Notes: generated from the sequence alone by a model not told the origin. DNA of 64,000 bases from Flavobacterium sp. ov086 (GCF_900187965.1 NZ_FZNL01000003.1:186001-250000); one strand, 5' to 3'; shown: positions 23,700 to 32,678, counted from the first letter of the stretch. Numbers and translations are program-made.

Positions 23700-25865
23700 C
23701 TACAAGTTCTTCAATTGATTCTCATTTTTATTCTGGCTAATCGTCCAGAAGAAACCTACGAAGAAAAATCGATCTGCGGTTGGTGTCACGGCTTGTCTGT
23801 TATAAACTCCGCTTGCATCCGGTAGTTTTGCATAATCGTATCCAAAAACATTCTGTGTTCCTAACACATTCGAAACCGAGAAATAAAGGATTTTTTGTGT
23901 TGTCAATAAATACGCCCAGTTAAAACTCAAACTATTGTATGACTTTGTTTTTCCGTTCATGAATTGTGTTTGGTTTGGATCATTATATGGACGTCCTGAA
24001 CTATAACTATTAGTAAAACCTATTTGCGATTTCCAATCATTGATGAAATATTTGGTTACAATTGACAAACTATGATTGGCAATAAAATTAGGAGTTGCCA
24101 TCGTTGGGAAATTCTTATATTGTCTTTCTGAATCGATATAAGAATAAGAAATCCAATATTCTAAGTTTTTATACAAATTGCTGTCTCTCCAGAATAAATC
24201 AAGACCTTTTGCATATCCTGAACCGTTATTATTGAATACCGAATTGTAAGCAATATCTTTTGTGTTGTATTGAACCAAATTGCTGTAATCTTTATAATAA
24301 GCTTCTGCTCTAAAAGTTTGTCCAGGTTTGGTAAACTGATAATTTAAAATGTAATGCTGTGCTTTTTCACTTTCAAACTGGTGGTATTTAGAATATTTGA
24401 TATAATCCACAACCGGAGTTTGAGAAAAATCTCCGTAAGCAAATGAAAACTGACTTGTTTTAGAAACTTTGTAAGCAATAGAAGCCCTTGGCGCAAGATT
24501 GGTTTCGTCTAATAAACTGTTGTTCGAAAGTCTCAAACCTACTTTCATTGCCAGTTTTTTAGAAAATAATATATCTCCTTCTGTATAAAAAGCGGCAATA
24601 TTAGAATCGTAACCGTTTGCAACTTTAATAGCAATATTATCATCGAAATTTTCATTGTATTTTGTAATAAAATAATCTGCTCCAAAAGATAATTTAAAAT
24701 AATTCGAGATGTTTTTTCTTAACTTCAATTTCAATTGCGCTGCATTTTCATTAGAATCAACATCATTGATATCGTACTTGATTTTGTTTTTACTATATCC
24801 GTAACTAATTCCTGATGTAAGCTGCCATCCCGTTCCGAAATCTCCTTTGTAAGAAGCATTCAAATAAAAATTATTGTTGTTTAAGTCCGTTCTAATTGGA
24901 TCAACAAAATTCACATTTTTCTGATTCAGGTCGAATTTCTCCGAATCAAAAGCGGCGTATAATTTAAAAATTCCTCTTTCAAAATGATATCTATAAACAG
25001 CTTCTCCGCCCAAAGATTGATACGGATTATTCCAATCTACATTTTGAGGAATGACAGCCTGATAGGGCGCTAAATTTATATAATTGGTATTGATACTGAA
25101 GGAGCTTTTTTTCCATTTTTGAGTATTTCCAACTCCTAAACCAACAGTCATTAAAGCAATATCAGTTTTATTCTGATCTGGTTCATCTTGTGTATTCAAA
25201 AGTAAAACACTTGATAAAGCTTCTCCGTATTCAGCAGAATAACCTCCTGTTGAAAATGCAATTCCGCTAAACAAAAAAGGCGAAAATCTACTTCTGGTTG
25301 GTAAATTATTAGTCGATGCCCCATAAGGTTGTGCTACACGAAGTCCGTCTACAAAAGTTTGAGTTTCGCTGGCTTCTCCTCCACGCACAAACAAACGTCC
25401 ATCTTCTCCCACAGTTTGTGTTCCTGGTAAAGTTTGCAATGCAGCAATAATATTTCCTGCAGAACCTGCTGTTGTTACAATATCTAATGGTTTTAAAACC
25501 GAAACTCTTGCTTTGTCTCCTGATTCTAATGTTCCTGCAGTAATTACAACAGCATCAAGAGCGTTAACATTTTCTCTTAATTTAACAGTTTGATTTTTAT
25601 AATTGGCAACATCAATTTCTGTTTTGAATGTTTCATAAAGTAAAAAACTAACGACTATAGTTTGATTTCCTGTTGTAGTAGTTTCAAAAGAAAATTCTCC
25701 GGTTTCAGAACTTGTTGCTCCGTCATAAGTCCCGTCTAGGTAGATATTTGCTCCCGGAACCGGTTTTCCTTTTTGATCTACTACTTTTCCAGAAATGGTA
25801 TTCTGAGCAAAAAAGATCGTTGTTAAAAATAAAAAGCTAATTGTAAAAAGTAATTTGGTTGTCAT
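23700..25865 (-). CDS. TonB-dependent receptor with N-terminal CarboxypepD_reg-like domain
   Basis: The 721-residue protein has a signal peptide (ending ITIFFAQN region), a carboxypeptidase-regulatory-like domain (ISGKVVDQKGKPVPGANIYLDGTYDG, residues about 24-105), a plug domain (GNIIAALQTLPGTQTVGEDGRLFVRGGEASETQTFVDGL), and a 22-strand type barrel to a C-terminal region ending FFFVGFFWTIS. Such receptors import siderophores, cobalamin or other ligands using TonB energy; the ligand is not predictable. The last residues (QNKNENQLKNL) extend beyond the usual terminal aromatic residue. A TATATTTG -7 box (25886-25893, minus) precedes it. Confidence 0.92.
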   Translation of the reverse strand: MTTKLLFTISFLFLTTIFFAQNTISGKVVDQKGKPVPGANIYLDGTYDGATSSETGEFSFETTTTGNQTIVVSFLLYETFKTEIDVANYKNQTVKLRENVNALDAVVITAGTLESGDKARVSVLKPLDIVTTAGSAGNIIAALQTLPGTQTVGEDGRLFVRGGEASETQTFVDGLRVAQPYGASTNNLPTRSRFSPFLFSGIAFSTGGYSAEYGEALSSVLLLNTQDEPDQNKTDIALMTVGLGVGNTQKWKKSSFSINTNYINLAPYQAVIPQNVDWNNPYQSLGGEAVYRYHFERGIFKLYAAFDSEKFDLNQKNVNFVDPIRTDLNNNNFYLNASYKGDFGTGWQLTSGISYGYSKNKIKYDINDVDSNENAAQLKLKLRKNISNYFKLSFGADYFITKYNENFDDNIAIKVANGYDSNIAAFYTEGDILFSKKLAMKVGLRLSNNSLLDETNLAPRASIAYKVSKTSQFSFAYGDFSQTPVVDYIKYSKYHQFESEKAQHYILNYQFTKPGQTFRAEAYYKDYSNLVQYNTKDIAYNSVFNNNGSGYAKGLDLFWRDSNLYKNLEYWISYSYIDSERQYKNFPTMATPNFIANHSLSIVTKYFINDWKSQIGFTNSYSSGRPYNDPNQTQFMNGKTKSYNSLSFNWAYLLTTQKILYFSVSNVLGTQNVFGYDYAKLPDASGVYNRQAVTPTADRFFFVGFFWTISQNKNENQLKNL

Positions 25866-26011
25866 GGTATTTGATTTTGATGAGGCAAATATATTTTAAC
25901 AGTTTTAGTTAAAAAATATTAAATAACCCAATTGTAGAATTTCGGGGATGAGTTGTAAAATACTTATTTGTATCTTAGCTTTTGGTTCGTCATATTAATA
26001 AAAGACCGTAA

Positions 26012-26740
26012 ATGAACATAGCAGTCGCACAAATAAAACCTGCAAAGGGAGATATTTCAGCTAACATCGAGAAGCATCTAAAATTTATAGAACTTGCCTC
26101 TTCACTAAATGCAAATTCTGTTTTTTTTCCTGAACTTTCCTTAACAGGCTATGAACCTGAATTAGCCAAAGATCTGGCAACCAATAAAGATGATGATCGA
26201 CTTGATGCTTTTCAGAAAATCAGCAATCTGAAAAAGATAACGATTGGAGTTGGGATTCCAACAAAAACAGAAAGCGGAATACAAATTAGTATGGTTGTTT
26301 TTCAACCAAATCACCAAAGAATTTCCTATTCAAAACAACAACTTCATGAAGACGAATTTCCTTATTTTGAAAATGGCACTGAACAAATCATAATCGAAAT
26401 TGAAAACCAAAAAATCATTCCGGCAATTTGTTACGAAAGCCTACAAATAGAACATGCCGAAAAAGCAACTAAACTTGGAGGAGAAATTTATGTTGCCAGT
26501 GTAGCTAAATCAAAAAACGGAGTAGAAAAAGCCTTTATACACTATCCGAAAGTGGCTAAAACATATTCTATGCCTGTTTTAATGTCAAATTGTATTGGAG
26601 AATGTGATAATTTTGTAAGTGTTGGTTTTAGTTCTGTTTGGACAAAAGAGGGGAAACTAGCGGAACAACTCGACAACAAAAACGAAGGCATACTCGTTTT
26701 TAATACCACAACTGAAGAAGTAATAAAACAGATTATCTAG
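26012..26740 (+). CDS. Carbon-nitrogen hydrolase (nitrilase superfamily)
   Basis: The 242-residue protein carries Glu in FFPELSLTGYE (near residue 41), Lys in YSKQQLHEDE (near 108) and Cys in IPAICYESLQ (near 137), the superfamily's catalytic set. It is a paralogue of the protein at 8112-8849, sharing the same spacing and the LMSN segment near the C-terminus. The substrate is unknown. It heads a run of six short same-strand genes. Confidence 0.85.
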   Translation: MNIAVAQIKPAKGDISANIEKHLKFIELASSLNANSVFFPELSLTGYEPELAKDLATNKDDDRLDAFQKISNLKKITIGVGIPTKTESGIQISMVVFQPNHQRISYSKQQLHEDEFPYFENGTEQIIIEIENQKIIPAICYESLQIEHAEKATKLGGEIYVASVAKSKNGVEKAFIHYPKVAKTYSMPVLMSNCIGECDNFVSVGFSSVWTKEGKLAEQLDNKNEGILVFNTTTEEVIKQII

Positions 26741-26814
26741 AATAAATTCACTTTATACAACTGAAAATCAGTTTAAAAATATATTTAAAAAACCACAATT
26801 AATTCCTATTAGCT

Positions 26815-27273
26815 ATGTCAGAGAGTAAAAGAGTTTCAAATTTATATCAATCCATTTATAATGGAAATCCGTGGCTTGAGGTTACCTTGGCAGATACCTT
26901 AAAAGATGTTACTGCAGCTCAGGCTTATAAAAAAATAAATCCAAATTTAAACACGATTTGGGAAATTGTCAATCACCTGATACAATGGAGAAGAAATATA
27001 TTAAGGCGTGTTCAGGGAGAAATAATCACAACTCCTGATCATAATTATTTTGTACCAATTTTAGATTCATCTGAACCAGCGTGGGAACAATCGCTGCAAA
27101 GTCTGGCAAAATCTCAAGAATTATGGAGCACCTGTTTGAGTGATTTTAATGATGCTGATTTTGAAAAAATAGACCAAAATAACAATCACAATTTTTATGA
27201 AGATATTCACGGAATCATTCAACATGACATTTATCATTTAGGACAAATTGTGATTTTGAAGAAGTTGCTTTAA
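26815..27273 (+). CDS. DinB-like superfamily protein
   Basis: The 152-residue protein fits the DinB/YfiT four-helix fold, with metal-ligand type histidines in WEIVNHLIQWRR near residue 53 and in HDIYHLGQIVILKK near the C-terminus. Family members include thiol-dependent S-transferases such as bacillithiol transferases, but many have no known substrate. It stands 75 bases after the nitrilase-like gene. Confidence 0.8.
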   Translation: MSESKRVSNLYQSIYNGNPWLEVTLADTLKDVTAAQAYKKINPNLNTIWEIVNHLIQWRRNILRRVQGEIITTPDHNYFVPILDSSEPAWEQSLQSLAKSQELWSTCLSDFNDADFEKIDQNNNHNFYEDIHGIIQHDIYHLGQIVILKKLL

Positions 27274-27304
27274 AAATTTGTAATAGCTAACTCAAAAAAT
27301 AATA

Positions 27305-27757
27305 ATGGTAAATGATGAATTAGATTATAGACTATTAAAGATCAAAAATGGAAAACCTTTTTTTTCCATTATAAATCTTGAAGTTAGTCTAAATGATAGT
27401 AAAAACGAAATCATCGAAGAATATATTGGTGAAGGCTGGATAAAGCAAGGAAATCTTGAAAGTGTTCCTTCAAACGGTTACGAAAGCTGGAAAAAAGCAG
27501 TAGTAAACGCATTAGAATTTGTTTTTTCAAAAACTAACCAAAAATGGACTGTTAAAATAAAAAAAGCAGAAGGAAGAATTGGTACAGATACCAACCCGAC
27601 TATAGTAGGTTTTGCAACTATTCTAGCCTTTTGTAAACAAACTAATTTAGAATTAGATTCTGAATTAAATAGTCAAATTGAACAGTTTGCATTCAATAGC
27701 TGGGAAAATAAAAATGACGAAAAAATTCCAAATTTTATGAATTTAGATTATGAATAA
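27305..27757 (+). CDS. Hypothetical cytosolic protein
   Basis: A 150-residue protein that I do not recognise. It has no signal peptide or membrane segment. The N-terminal half is beta-rich (FFSIINLEVSLND), and the C-terminal half is helical (GFATILAFCKQTNLEL, ELNSQIEQFAFNSW), with a WTVKIKKAEGRIGTDTNPTIVG segment between that looks like the conserved core. It is 32 bases after the DinB-like gene and 37 before the YciI-like gene. Confidence 0.6.
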   Translation: MVNDELDYRLLKIKNGKPFFSIINLEVSLNDSKNEIIEEYIGEGWIKQGNLESVPSNGYESWKKAVVNALEFVFSKTNQKWTVKIKKAEGRIGTDTNPTIVGFATILAFCKQTNLELDSELNSQIEQFAFNSWENKNDEKIPNFMNLDYE

Positions 27758-27793
27758 AATCAATTCGATGAATTGTACAAATAAAATATTCTT

Positions 27794-28252
27794 ATGAAAA
27801 AATCAATACTATTACTCGGATTTTTGTTTATAAGTGTCTTCGGATTTTCTCAGGAAACTGAAGTCAAATACGATGAAAGTCTGGCAAAATCATTACATGC
27901 CGATGAATACGGAATGAAAAAATATATTTTCTGTCTTTTGAAATCGGGAACAAACACAACGGCATCAAAAGAAGAATCCAAAAAATTGTTTGAAGGTCAT
28001 ATGGCAAATATTGGAAAATTAGCCAAAGAAGGTAAACTAGTTGTGGCGGGACCTTTTATGAAAAACGATCGAAACTATAGAGGAATTTATATTTTTAATG
28101 TTGAAACTATTGAAGAAGCGCAAGCTCTCGTTGCCACAGATCCTGCAATACAGGCAAAATTACTCGAAGCCGAATTAACACCTTGGTATTCCTCTGCAGC
28201 TTTACAAGAAATAACAAAGATTCATAAGCAAATTGCTAAGACTAAAATATAA
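27794..28252 (+). CDS. Exported YciI-like protein
   Basis: The 152-residue protein has a signal peptide (ending VFGFSQE) followed by a YCII-related domain: KYIFCLLKSG, then EGHMANIGKLAKEGKLVVAGPFMKNDRNYRGIYIFNVETIEEAQALVATDPAIQ. In the family a His-Asp pair is thought to be functional, and the GHM histidine is present here. Export is unusual for YciI homologues, which are mostly cytosolic, but exported versions are common in Bacteroidota. No reaction can be assigned. Confidence 0.82.
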   Translation: MKKSILLLGFLFISVFGFSQETEVKYDESLAKSLHADEYGMKKYIFCLLKSGTNTTASKEESKKLFEGHMANIGKLAKEGKLVVAGPFMKNDRNYRGIYIFNVETIEEAQALVATDPAIQAKLLEAELTPWYSSAALQEITKIHKQIAKTKI

Positions 28253-28264
28253 GTATCTATTATA

Positions 28265-28828
28265 ATGACAGAAAAAGAGAAAATGATCTCGGGAGAATAT
28301 TACGCAGCAGGAGATCCCGTTTTGGTAAAAGAACGCCGAAAAGCTAAAAATTTATTACATCGTTTAAACGTAACTGAATATCGCTTAACAAAAAAAGCAA
28401 AAGAAATTCTAGCCGAATTAATTCCGAATACGGGAAAGAGTTTTTACATAGAACCTCCATTTCATTGTGATTATGGATATAATATTTCTTGCGGAGACAA
28501 CGTTTATTTTAATGTAAACTGTGTTGTTTTGGACTGTGCTCCGGTAAATATTGGATCAAATGTGTTTTTTGCACCTAATGTTCAAATTTATACTGCAACA
28601 CATCCGCTTGACGCTGAATTGAGAAAAACACTGGAAAATGCATTACCAATTTCTATTGGAGATGACTGCTGGATTGGCGGAAACTCTGTAATTTGCCCTG
28701 GAGTAACCATCGGAAAAGGCTGTGTTATTGGCGCCGGCTCTGTAGTTACAAAAGATATTCCGGATAACTCTCTGGCTGTTGGAAATCCTGCGAAAGTAAT
28801 TAAAAAATTAAATCAAGAACCCCAATAA
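28265..28828 (+). CDS. Maltose O-acetyltransferase-like hexapeptide acetyltransferase
   Basis: The 187-residue protein has the Mac N-terminal domain (EKMISGEYYAAGDPVLVKER) and a left-handed beta-helix of hexapeptide repeats (CDYGYNISCGDNVYFNVNCVV, NIGSNVFFAPNVQIYTATHPL, then ISIGDDCWIGGNSVICPGVTIGKGCVIGAGSVVTKDIP). The His in TATHPLD is the usual catalytic base. It should acetylate a sugar or similar hydroxyl acceptor from acetyl-CoA. Its context gives no substrate clue. Confidence 0.9.
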   Translation: MTEKEKMISGEYYAAGDPVLVKERRKAKNLLHRLNVTEYRLTKKAKEILAELIPNTGKSFYIEPPFHCDYGYNISCGDNVYFNVNCVVLDCAPVNIGSNVFFAPNVQIYTATHPLDAELRKTLENALPISIGDDCWIGGNSVICPGVTIGKGCVIGAGSVVTKDIPDNSLAVGNPAKVIKKLNQEPQ

Positions 28829-28837
28829 AAACAAACA

Positions 28838-29227
28838 ATGCTTACCTTAAATAAAGTTCATCATATTGCTATTTTATGTTCTGATTATCAAAAATCTAAA
28901 ACGTTCTATACCGAAGTTTTGGGTTTGACAATAATTAGAGAAATCTATCGCGAAGAACGTCAATCGTACAAACTTGATTTGGCTTTGAATGGTATTTATG
29001 TTGTCGAATTATTCTCCTTCCCAAATCCACCTAAAAGACCGTCAAGGCCTGAAGCGGTAGGCTTACGACATCTGGCATTTGAAGTCATTAATTTAGAAGA
29101 AACAATTGCTTTTTTAAATACAAAACATATCGAATCTGAACCTATCAGAATTGATGAAACTACTGAAAAACGATTTACTTTTATTGCCGATCCTGACGAA
29201 TTGCCAATAGAGTTTTATGAGCGATAA
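28838..29227 (+). CDS. VOC family (glyoxalase/YaeR-like) protein
   Basis: The 129-residue protein is one vicinal-oxygen-chelate domain with two beta-alpha-beta-beta-beta halves: VHHIAILCSDYQKSKTFYTEVLGL and LRHLAFEVINLEETIAFL. Metal-ligand residues are likely His in VHHIA, Glu in YVVELFSF, His in LRHLAF and Glu in PIEFYE. It is nearest by eye to the YaeR/gloA2 group. It is the last gene of the short cluster and is followed by AAAGG/CCTTT-type repeat words. Confidence 0.87.
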   Translation: MLTLNKVHHIAILCSDYQKSKTFYTEVLGLTIIREIYREERQSYKLDLALNGIYVVELFSFPNPPKRPSRPEAVGLRHLAFEVINLEETIAFLNTKHIESEPIRIDETTEKRFTFIADPDELPIEFYER

Positions 29228-29390
29228 GTTTTTTAAGGTTCAAAGGAACAGAGATTCAAAGGGACAAAGGAAAAAACTTTGTGCCTTAGCGCCTTTGCAG
29301 CGTTTCTTTTTAGCTGAAAGAATTTTCTTGTTTTTATCAGTTTTAACACATTATATTGCGTATTTTCTATAAAAAACCGAATTTGATTCT

Positions 29391-29398
29391 TAATTTTG
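29391..29398 (+). promoter_or_regulatory. -7 box upstream of the ClC gene
   Basis: TAATTTTG matches TAnnTTTG and lies 32 bases before the chosen ATG. It argues for ATG 29431 over an upstream in-frame TTG at 29356, which would lie before the promoter. Confidence 0.5.
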
Positions 29399-29430
29399 TA
29401 ATCCGCATAAAAAAAGTGCGATCACATCTG

Positions 29431-30711
29431 ATGAACAAAACGGCGCAAATCAAAAAAAATCATCAATTTATTGTCCTTCAAAAATTAGTTGTAGTTTCTA
29501 TCTTAATTGGCTTTCTTTCGGCCTTTCTAGGAATTTCACTAAAAAAAATCACTGAATATTACGAAGAAATATTCTTCCATGAAGTTACGGTACATCCGCT
29601 ATTATATATCCTTTTTCCGGTTTTTGGATTGTCTGTAATTTATTTTTTAAGACACTATCTTTTTAAGAAAAAAGAGAATAAAGGAATCAAAGAAGTTTTT
29701 GAGAGTACTAAATCAACTTCAAAAAATTTACCTTCTTATAAAATTCCATCGCATTTTATAAACGGATTAATAACAGTTGCCTTTGGAGGTTCTACCGGAA
29801 TTGAAGTATCAACAGTTGTTGCCACGGCTACAATTGGATCTGTTGCGCAACAAAAAGAAAATGTATTTCGAAAATACAAAACCGAATTAATTTGTGCGGG
29901 TGTTGCTGCCGGAGTTACTGCTTTATTCAGCAGCCCAATTGCCGGAATTCTGTTTGCACTTGAAGTGATTTCAAGAAAAGTAACCCGAGCTTTTATTATC
30001 TCAAATGTAATTGCGGTTTCAGTTGCTTTTGGATTACTTTCTATATTAAAAGAAGAACCTTTATTTGCTGTTTCGATTACAACCTGGCATTTAAAAGCGA
30101 TTCCGTATTTTATTCTTTTAGGAATTTTAGCCGGAATCAATTCAGTTTATCTAACACGTTGTGTATTGTTTTTTAAATCTCAGTTTGGAAAGATCGATAC
30201 TCATTATTATAAAATTCTAATTGGTTCAGTGGTTTTAAGTGTTTCTTTATTTGTTTTTCCGCAATTATATGGAGAAGGTTATCACGCTATAAAAGGGATT
30301 TTTAGTAATTCTAGTGAGATTCCGTTGACGTTAACTTTAGCCTTAACTTTTATTGGAATATTGATTTTAAAACCAATTGTAACATCAATCACGCTTGCTT
30401 CCGGTGGCGATGGAGGTGTTTTTGCACCAAGTCTTTTTATTGGTGCTTTTCTAGGCTTATTACTGGCTACGGTCCTAAACAGTTTCTTTCATGTAAATGT
30501 AATTCCGGTTAATTTTATGATTATCGGAATGGCTGCTGTTTTGAGTGCCAGTATTCACGCACCATTTACTGCCATCTTTTTGGTTTGTGGTCTAACAAAC
30601 GATTACACTTTGTTTTTACCAATTTTAGTAGTTTGTTTAATTTCTAAATACACAGCAAAAATGATTTATCCATATACCGTTTACTCTTATTCTCCAAGTT
30701 TATTAAAGTAA
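29431..30711 (+). CDS. ClC family chloride channel-like protein
   Basis: The 426-residue membrane protein has the ClC helix pattern, including FSSPIAGILFALEVI and the anion-site motif GGDGGVFAPSLFIGAFLG near residue 323. Compared with the canonical motifs, GSGIP is replaced by NKGIK, and the GREGP motif that carries the gating glutamate reads GGSTGI. The second internal proton glutamate is also not where it is in ClC-ec1 (FALEVI instead of FIIEEM). This suggests a channel-like, not proton-coupled, anion pathway. The HPP gene follows about 100 bases downstream. Confidence 0.88.
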   Translation: MNKTAQIKKNHQFIVLQKLVVVSILIGFLSAFLGISLKKITEYYEEIFFHEVTVHPLLYILFPVFGLSVIYFLRHYLFKKKENKGIKEVFESTKSTSKNLPSYKIPSHFINGLITVAFGGSTGIEVSTVVATATIGSVAQQKENVFRKYKTELICAGVAAGVTALFSSPIAGILFALEVISRKVTRAFIISNVIAVSVAFGLLSILKEEPLFAVSITTWHLKAIPYFILLGILAGINSVYLTRCVLFFKSQFGKIDTHYYKILIGSVVLSVSLFVFPQLYGEGYHAIKGIFSNSSEIPLTLTLALTFIGILILKPIVTSITLASGGDGGVFAPSLFIGAFLGLLLATVLNSFFHVNVIPVNFMIIGMAAVLSASIHAPFTAIFLVCGLTNDYTLFLPILVVCLISKYTAKMIYPYTVYSYSPSLLK

Positions 30712-30808
30712 TTTAGCCCTTGATTTTGCAGATAGTTAATCCATTAAAATCTCTAAATCTTTGGCAAAAACAAAATGAATCTCAAGATTTATTAAAATAT
30801 AATACCAC

Positions 30809-31408
30809 ATGCCCAATCAAAAATTACAAAGAAGTTATCGTAAAACACGCTACATTCTTTATAAAGAAACTTTAATTGATTCTAAAGAACATTTTTGGTC
30901 ATTTATTGGTTCATTTGTCGGAATAGGAATCTTGTCTTACCTTGAGTCTATTCGTTTTTCTGGCAGTGATATCGTTTTTTTAATTGGTTCTTTTGGAGCT
31001 TCAAGCGTTCTGGTTTACGGAATTATTCAAAGTCCATTTTCTCAACCCCGAAATTTAATTGGCGGTCATGTAATCTCTGCAATTATTGGCGTTACTGTAC
31101 AAAAATTAGTTCCTGATATTGTTTGGCTGTCTGCTCCCCTGGCCGTTTCGCTTTCGATTATTTTTATGCAAATTACCAAAACGCTTCATCCTCCGGGAGG
31201 TGCTACGGCGCTTATTGCGGTTACTGGTTCGGCACAAATAAAAGATTTGGGTTATATGTATGTGCTTTCTCCTGTTTTAGATGGTGTTCTGATTCTATTT
31301 GTGACGGCATTAATTTTCAACAACATGACTTCAAGCAGAACATATCCGAGTCATAGTACTTATCACAAACATTATCATAAAATAAGAAAGAGATTCTCTA
31401 GAAAATAG
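30809..31408 (+). CDS. HPP family membrane protein
   Basis: The 199-residue protein has four or five membrane segments and the family signature as TLHPPGGATALIAV near residues 128-141, preceded by SFGASSVLVYG and SQPRNLIGGH. HPP proteins in plants and cyanobacteria have been linked to nitrite transport; for this lineage the substrate is not established. It ends in a basic, His-rich cytosolic tail. Its place next to a ClC-type gene suggests an anion-related unit. Confidence 0.88.
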   Translation: MPNQKLQRSYRKTRYILYKETLIDSKEHFWSFIGSFVGIGILSYLESIRFSGSDIVFLIGSFGASSVLVYGIIQSPFSQPRNLIGGHVISAIIGVTVQKLVPDIVWLSAPLAVSLSIIFMQITKTLHPPGGATALIAVTGSAQIKDLGYMYVLSPVLDGVLILFVTALIFNNMTSSRTYPSHSTYHKHYHKIRKRFSRK

Positions 31409-31443
31409 CTTTTTTCTACGAACTACGGGTGTCACCTTAAGCA

Positions 31444-31530
31444 TCCCGAGACTTCGGGAGAAGACTTGATAATTGGGACGGGCTTCGACTTCGCTCAGCC
31501 TGACAACGACTTCACTAAGCTCGACAACTT
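31444..31530. repeat. Composite repeat: TCCCGA palindrome and GGCTTCGACTTCGCTCAG block
   Basis: TCCCGAGACTTCGGGA (31444-31459) is followed by GGGACGGGCTTCGACTTCGC and TCAGCCTGACAACGACTTC, then CTAAGCTCGAC. The second block is a sequence I know as a dispersed repeat in Bacteroidota genomes. It is richer in G and C than the flanks and has no coding potential that I can see. Confidence 0.65.
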
Positions 31531-31649
31531 AGACTAAAGTGTATTAGTAAGATTAATCGCTTTTTAAAATCTTTTCAACAAATCTTAAATCACAATTCGT
31601 AAATCATTAATTATATTTTACCTTTGACCTTTCAATAAAAACAAAGATT

Positions 31650-32189
31650 ATGGTTTATAAATTTAGAGTAATTCTAGACGCCGAAGAAGATATTTTTAGA
31701 GACATTGCAATTCTTGAGGACGATACGCTTGAGGATTTACACAATGCTATCTTCAACGCTTTTGGTTTTGACGGAATGGAAGTAGCTTCGTTTTATACCT
31801 GCGATGAAACTTGGAATCAGGAAGATGAAATTGCACTTTTTGATACTGGCGATGTTCCTGGAGAACAAAGAACCATGAGCGATTATAAATTATCTGATCT
31901 CTTAGATGAACAGAATACTAAGATTATCTACGTATACGATTTCATCAATATGTGGACTTTCTTAGTTGAGTTGGCTGCTATTGAAGATCAAATTGCTGGT
32001 GTTCCTTATCCTGAAACTTTATTCTCACACGGAGAAATGCCTGATGAAGCTATCGAAAAAAACTTTGAAGCAGATATGCACGACGATATCTATGGAGAAT
32101 TTGAAGATGATCTTGACGAAGACGATCTTGATATGTTCGAAGGCGACGACAGCTTTGAAGATTATGGATTTGAGGAAAACTGGAATTAG
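31650..32189 (+). CDS. pRiA4b ORF-3-like protein
   Basis: The 179-residue protein starts with the plasmid pRiA4b ORF-3-like domain: VYKFRVILDAEEDIFRDIAILEDDTLEDLHNAIFNAFGFDG, then ASFYTCDETWNQEDEI, and YVYDFINMWTFLVELAAI. The C-terminus is a strongly acidic tail (EFEDDLDEDDLDMFEGDDSF). The domain occurs next to some mobile elements but is also a chromosomal gene across Bacteroidota, as appears to be the case here. Its function is unknown. Confidence 0.85.
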   Translation: MVYKFRVILDAEEDIFRDIAILEDDTLEDLHNAIFNAFGFDGMEVASFYTCDETWNQEDEIALFDTGDVPGEQRTMSDYKLSDLLDEQNTKIIYVYDFINMWTFLVELAAIEDQIAGVPYPETLFSHGEMPDEAIEKNFEADMHDDIYGEFEDDLDEDDLDMFEGDDSFEDYGFEENWN

Positions 32190-32198
32190 TTTTTTTTT

Positions 32199-32245
32199 AG
32201 GTTCAGAGGTTCAGAGTTTCAAAGGTTCATAGGTTCATAGGTTTT
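32199..32245. repeat. AGGTTCAGAG-type repeat, left flank of the four-helix-bundle gene
   Basis: Units AGGTTCAGAG, GTTCAGAG, AAAGGTTCATAGG and TTCATAGG follow each other. The outermost AGGTTCAGAG (32199-32208) is perfectly inverted as CTCTGAACCT at 32703-32712, on the other side of the gene. Confidence 0.7.
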
Positions 32246-32285
32246 TCTTTTTTTAATCTTTGATTTAAAAAAGAAGGAATATTCT

Positions 32286-32293
32286 TATTTTTG
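32286..32293 (+). promoter_or_regulatory. -7 box of the four-helix-bundle gene
   Basis: TATTTTTG fits TAnnTTTG and lies 24 bases before the ATG. A small inverted repeat (GTATTTA...TAAATAC) follows directly and would form a weak hairpin in the leader. So this gene probably has its own promoter. Confidence 0.5.
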
Positions 32294-32317
32294 TATTTAA
32301 TTTTTTAAATACAATTT

Positions 32318-32677
32318 ATGAATACTTTTCGAGACCTTTTAATCTGGCAAAAATCAATGACCTTAGTAACTGAAATTTACCAGTTAACAAATTCATTTCC
32401 AAAAGAAGAAATTTATGGACTATCTTCACAAATCAGAAGGAGTTCAATATCAATACCCAGTAATATAGCAGAAGGCTACGGAAGAGAAGGAAATAATGAT
32501 TATTTACGATTTTTAAATATTTCAATTTCCTCCTTATTCGAAATGCAAACCCAACTTGAAATCTCATTCAATTTAAAATATTTAAACGAGAATCAATTTA
32601 ACAAAATAAATGGAGAAAGCAGAGAAATAGAACGAATGTTAAGTTCTTTTATCAGAAAAATAAAAGATAGAAAATAA
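32318..32677 (+). CDS. Four-helix-bundle (23S rRNA IVP-like) protein
   Basis: The 119-residue protein fits the four-helix-bundle family: FRDLLIWQKSMTLVTEIYQLT, then IYGLSSQIRRSSISIPSNIAEGYGR near residues 32-56, then LNISISSLFEMQTQLEI. The family was named from ORFs in 23S rRNA intervening sequences, but most copies, like this one, are not in rRNA genes. Related proteins act as accessory subunits of diversity-generating retroelements; no reverse transcriptase is seen here. The gene is bounded by inverted short repeats. Confidence 0.88.
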   Translation: MNTFRDLLIWQKSMTLVTEIYQLTNSFPKEEIYGLSSQIRRSSISIPSNIAEGYGREGNNDYLRFLNISISSLFEMQTQLEISFNLKYLNENQFNKINGESREIERMLSSFIRKIKDRK

Positions 32678-32678
32678 C

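Noticed and set aside
31650-32189. Plasmid or transposon remnant suggested by the pRiA4b ORF-3 name
   Set aside because: The domain is common on Bacteroidota chromosomes, and no transposase or inverted terminal repeats are seen here.
32318-32677. Accessory protein of a diversity-generating retroelement
   Set aside because: No reverse transcriptase, template or variable repeat nearby; the protein matches the common four-helix-bundle family only.
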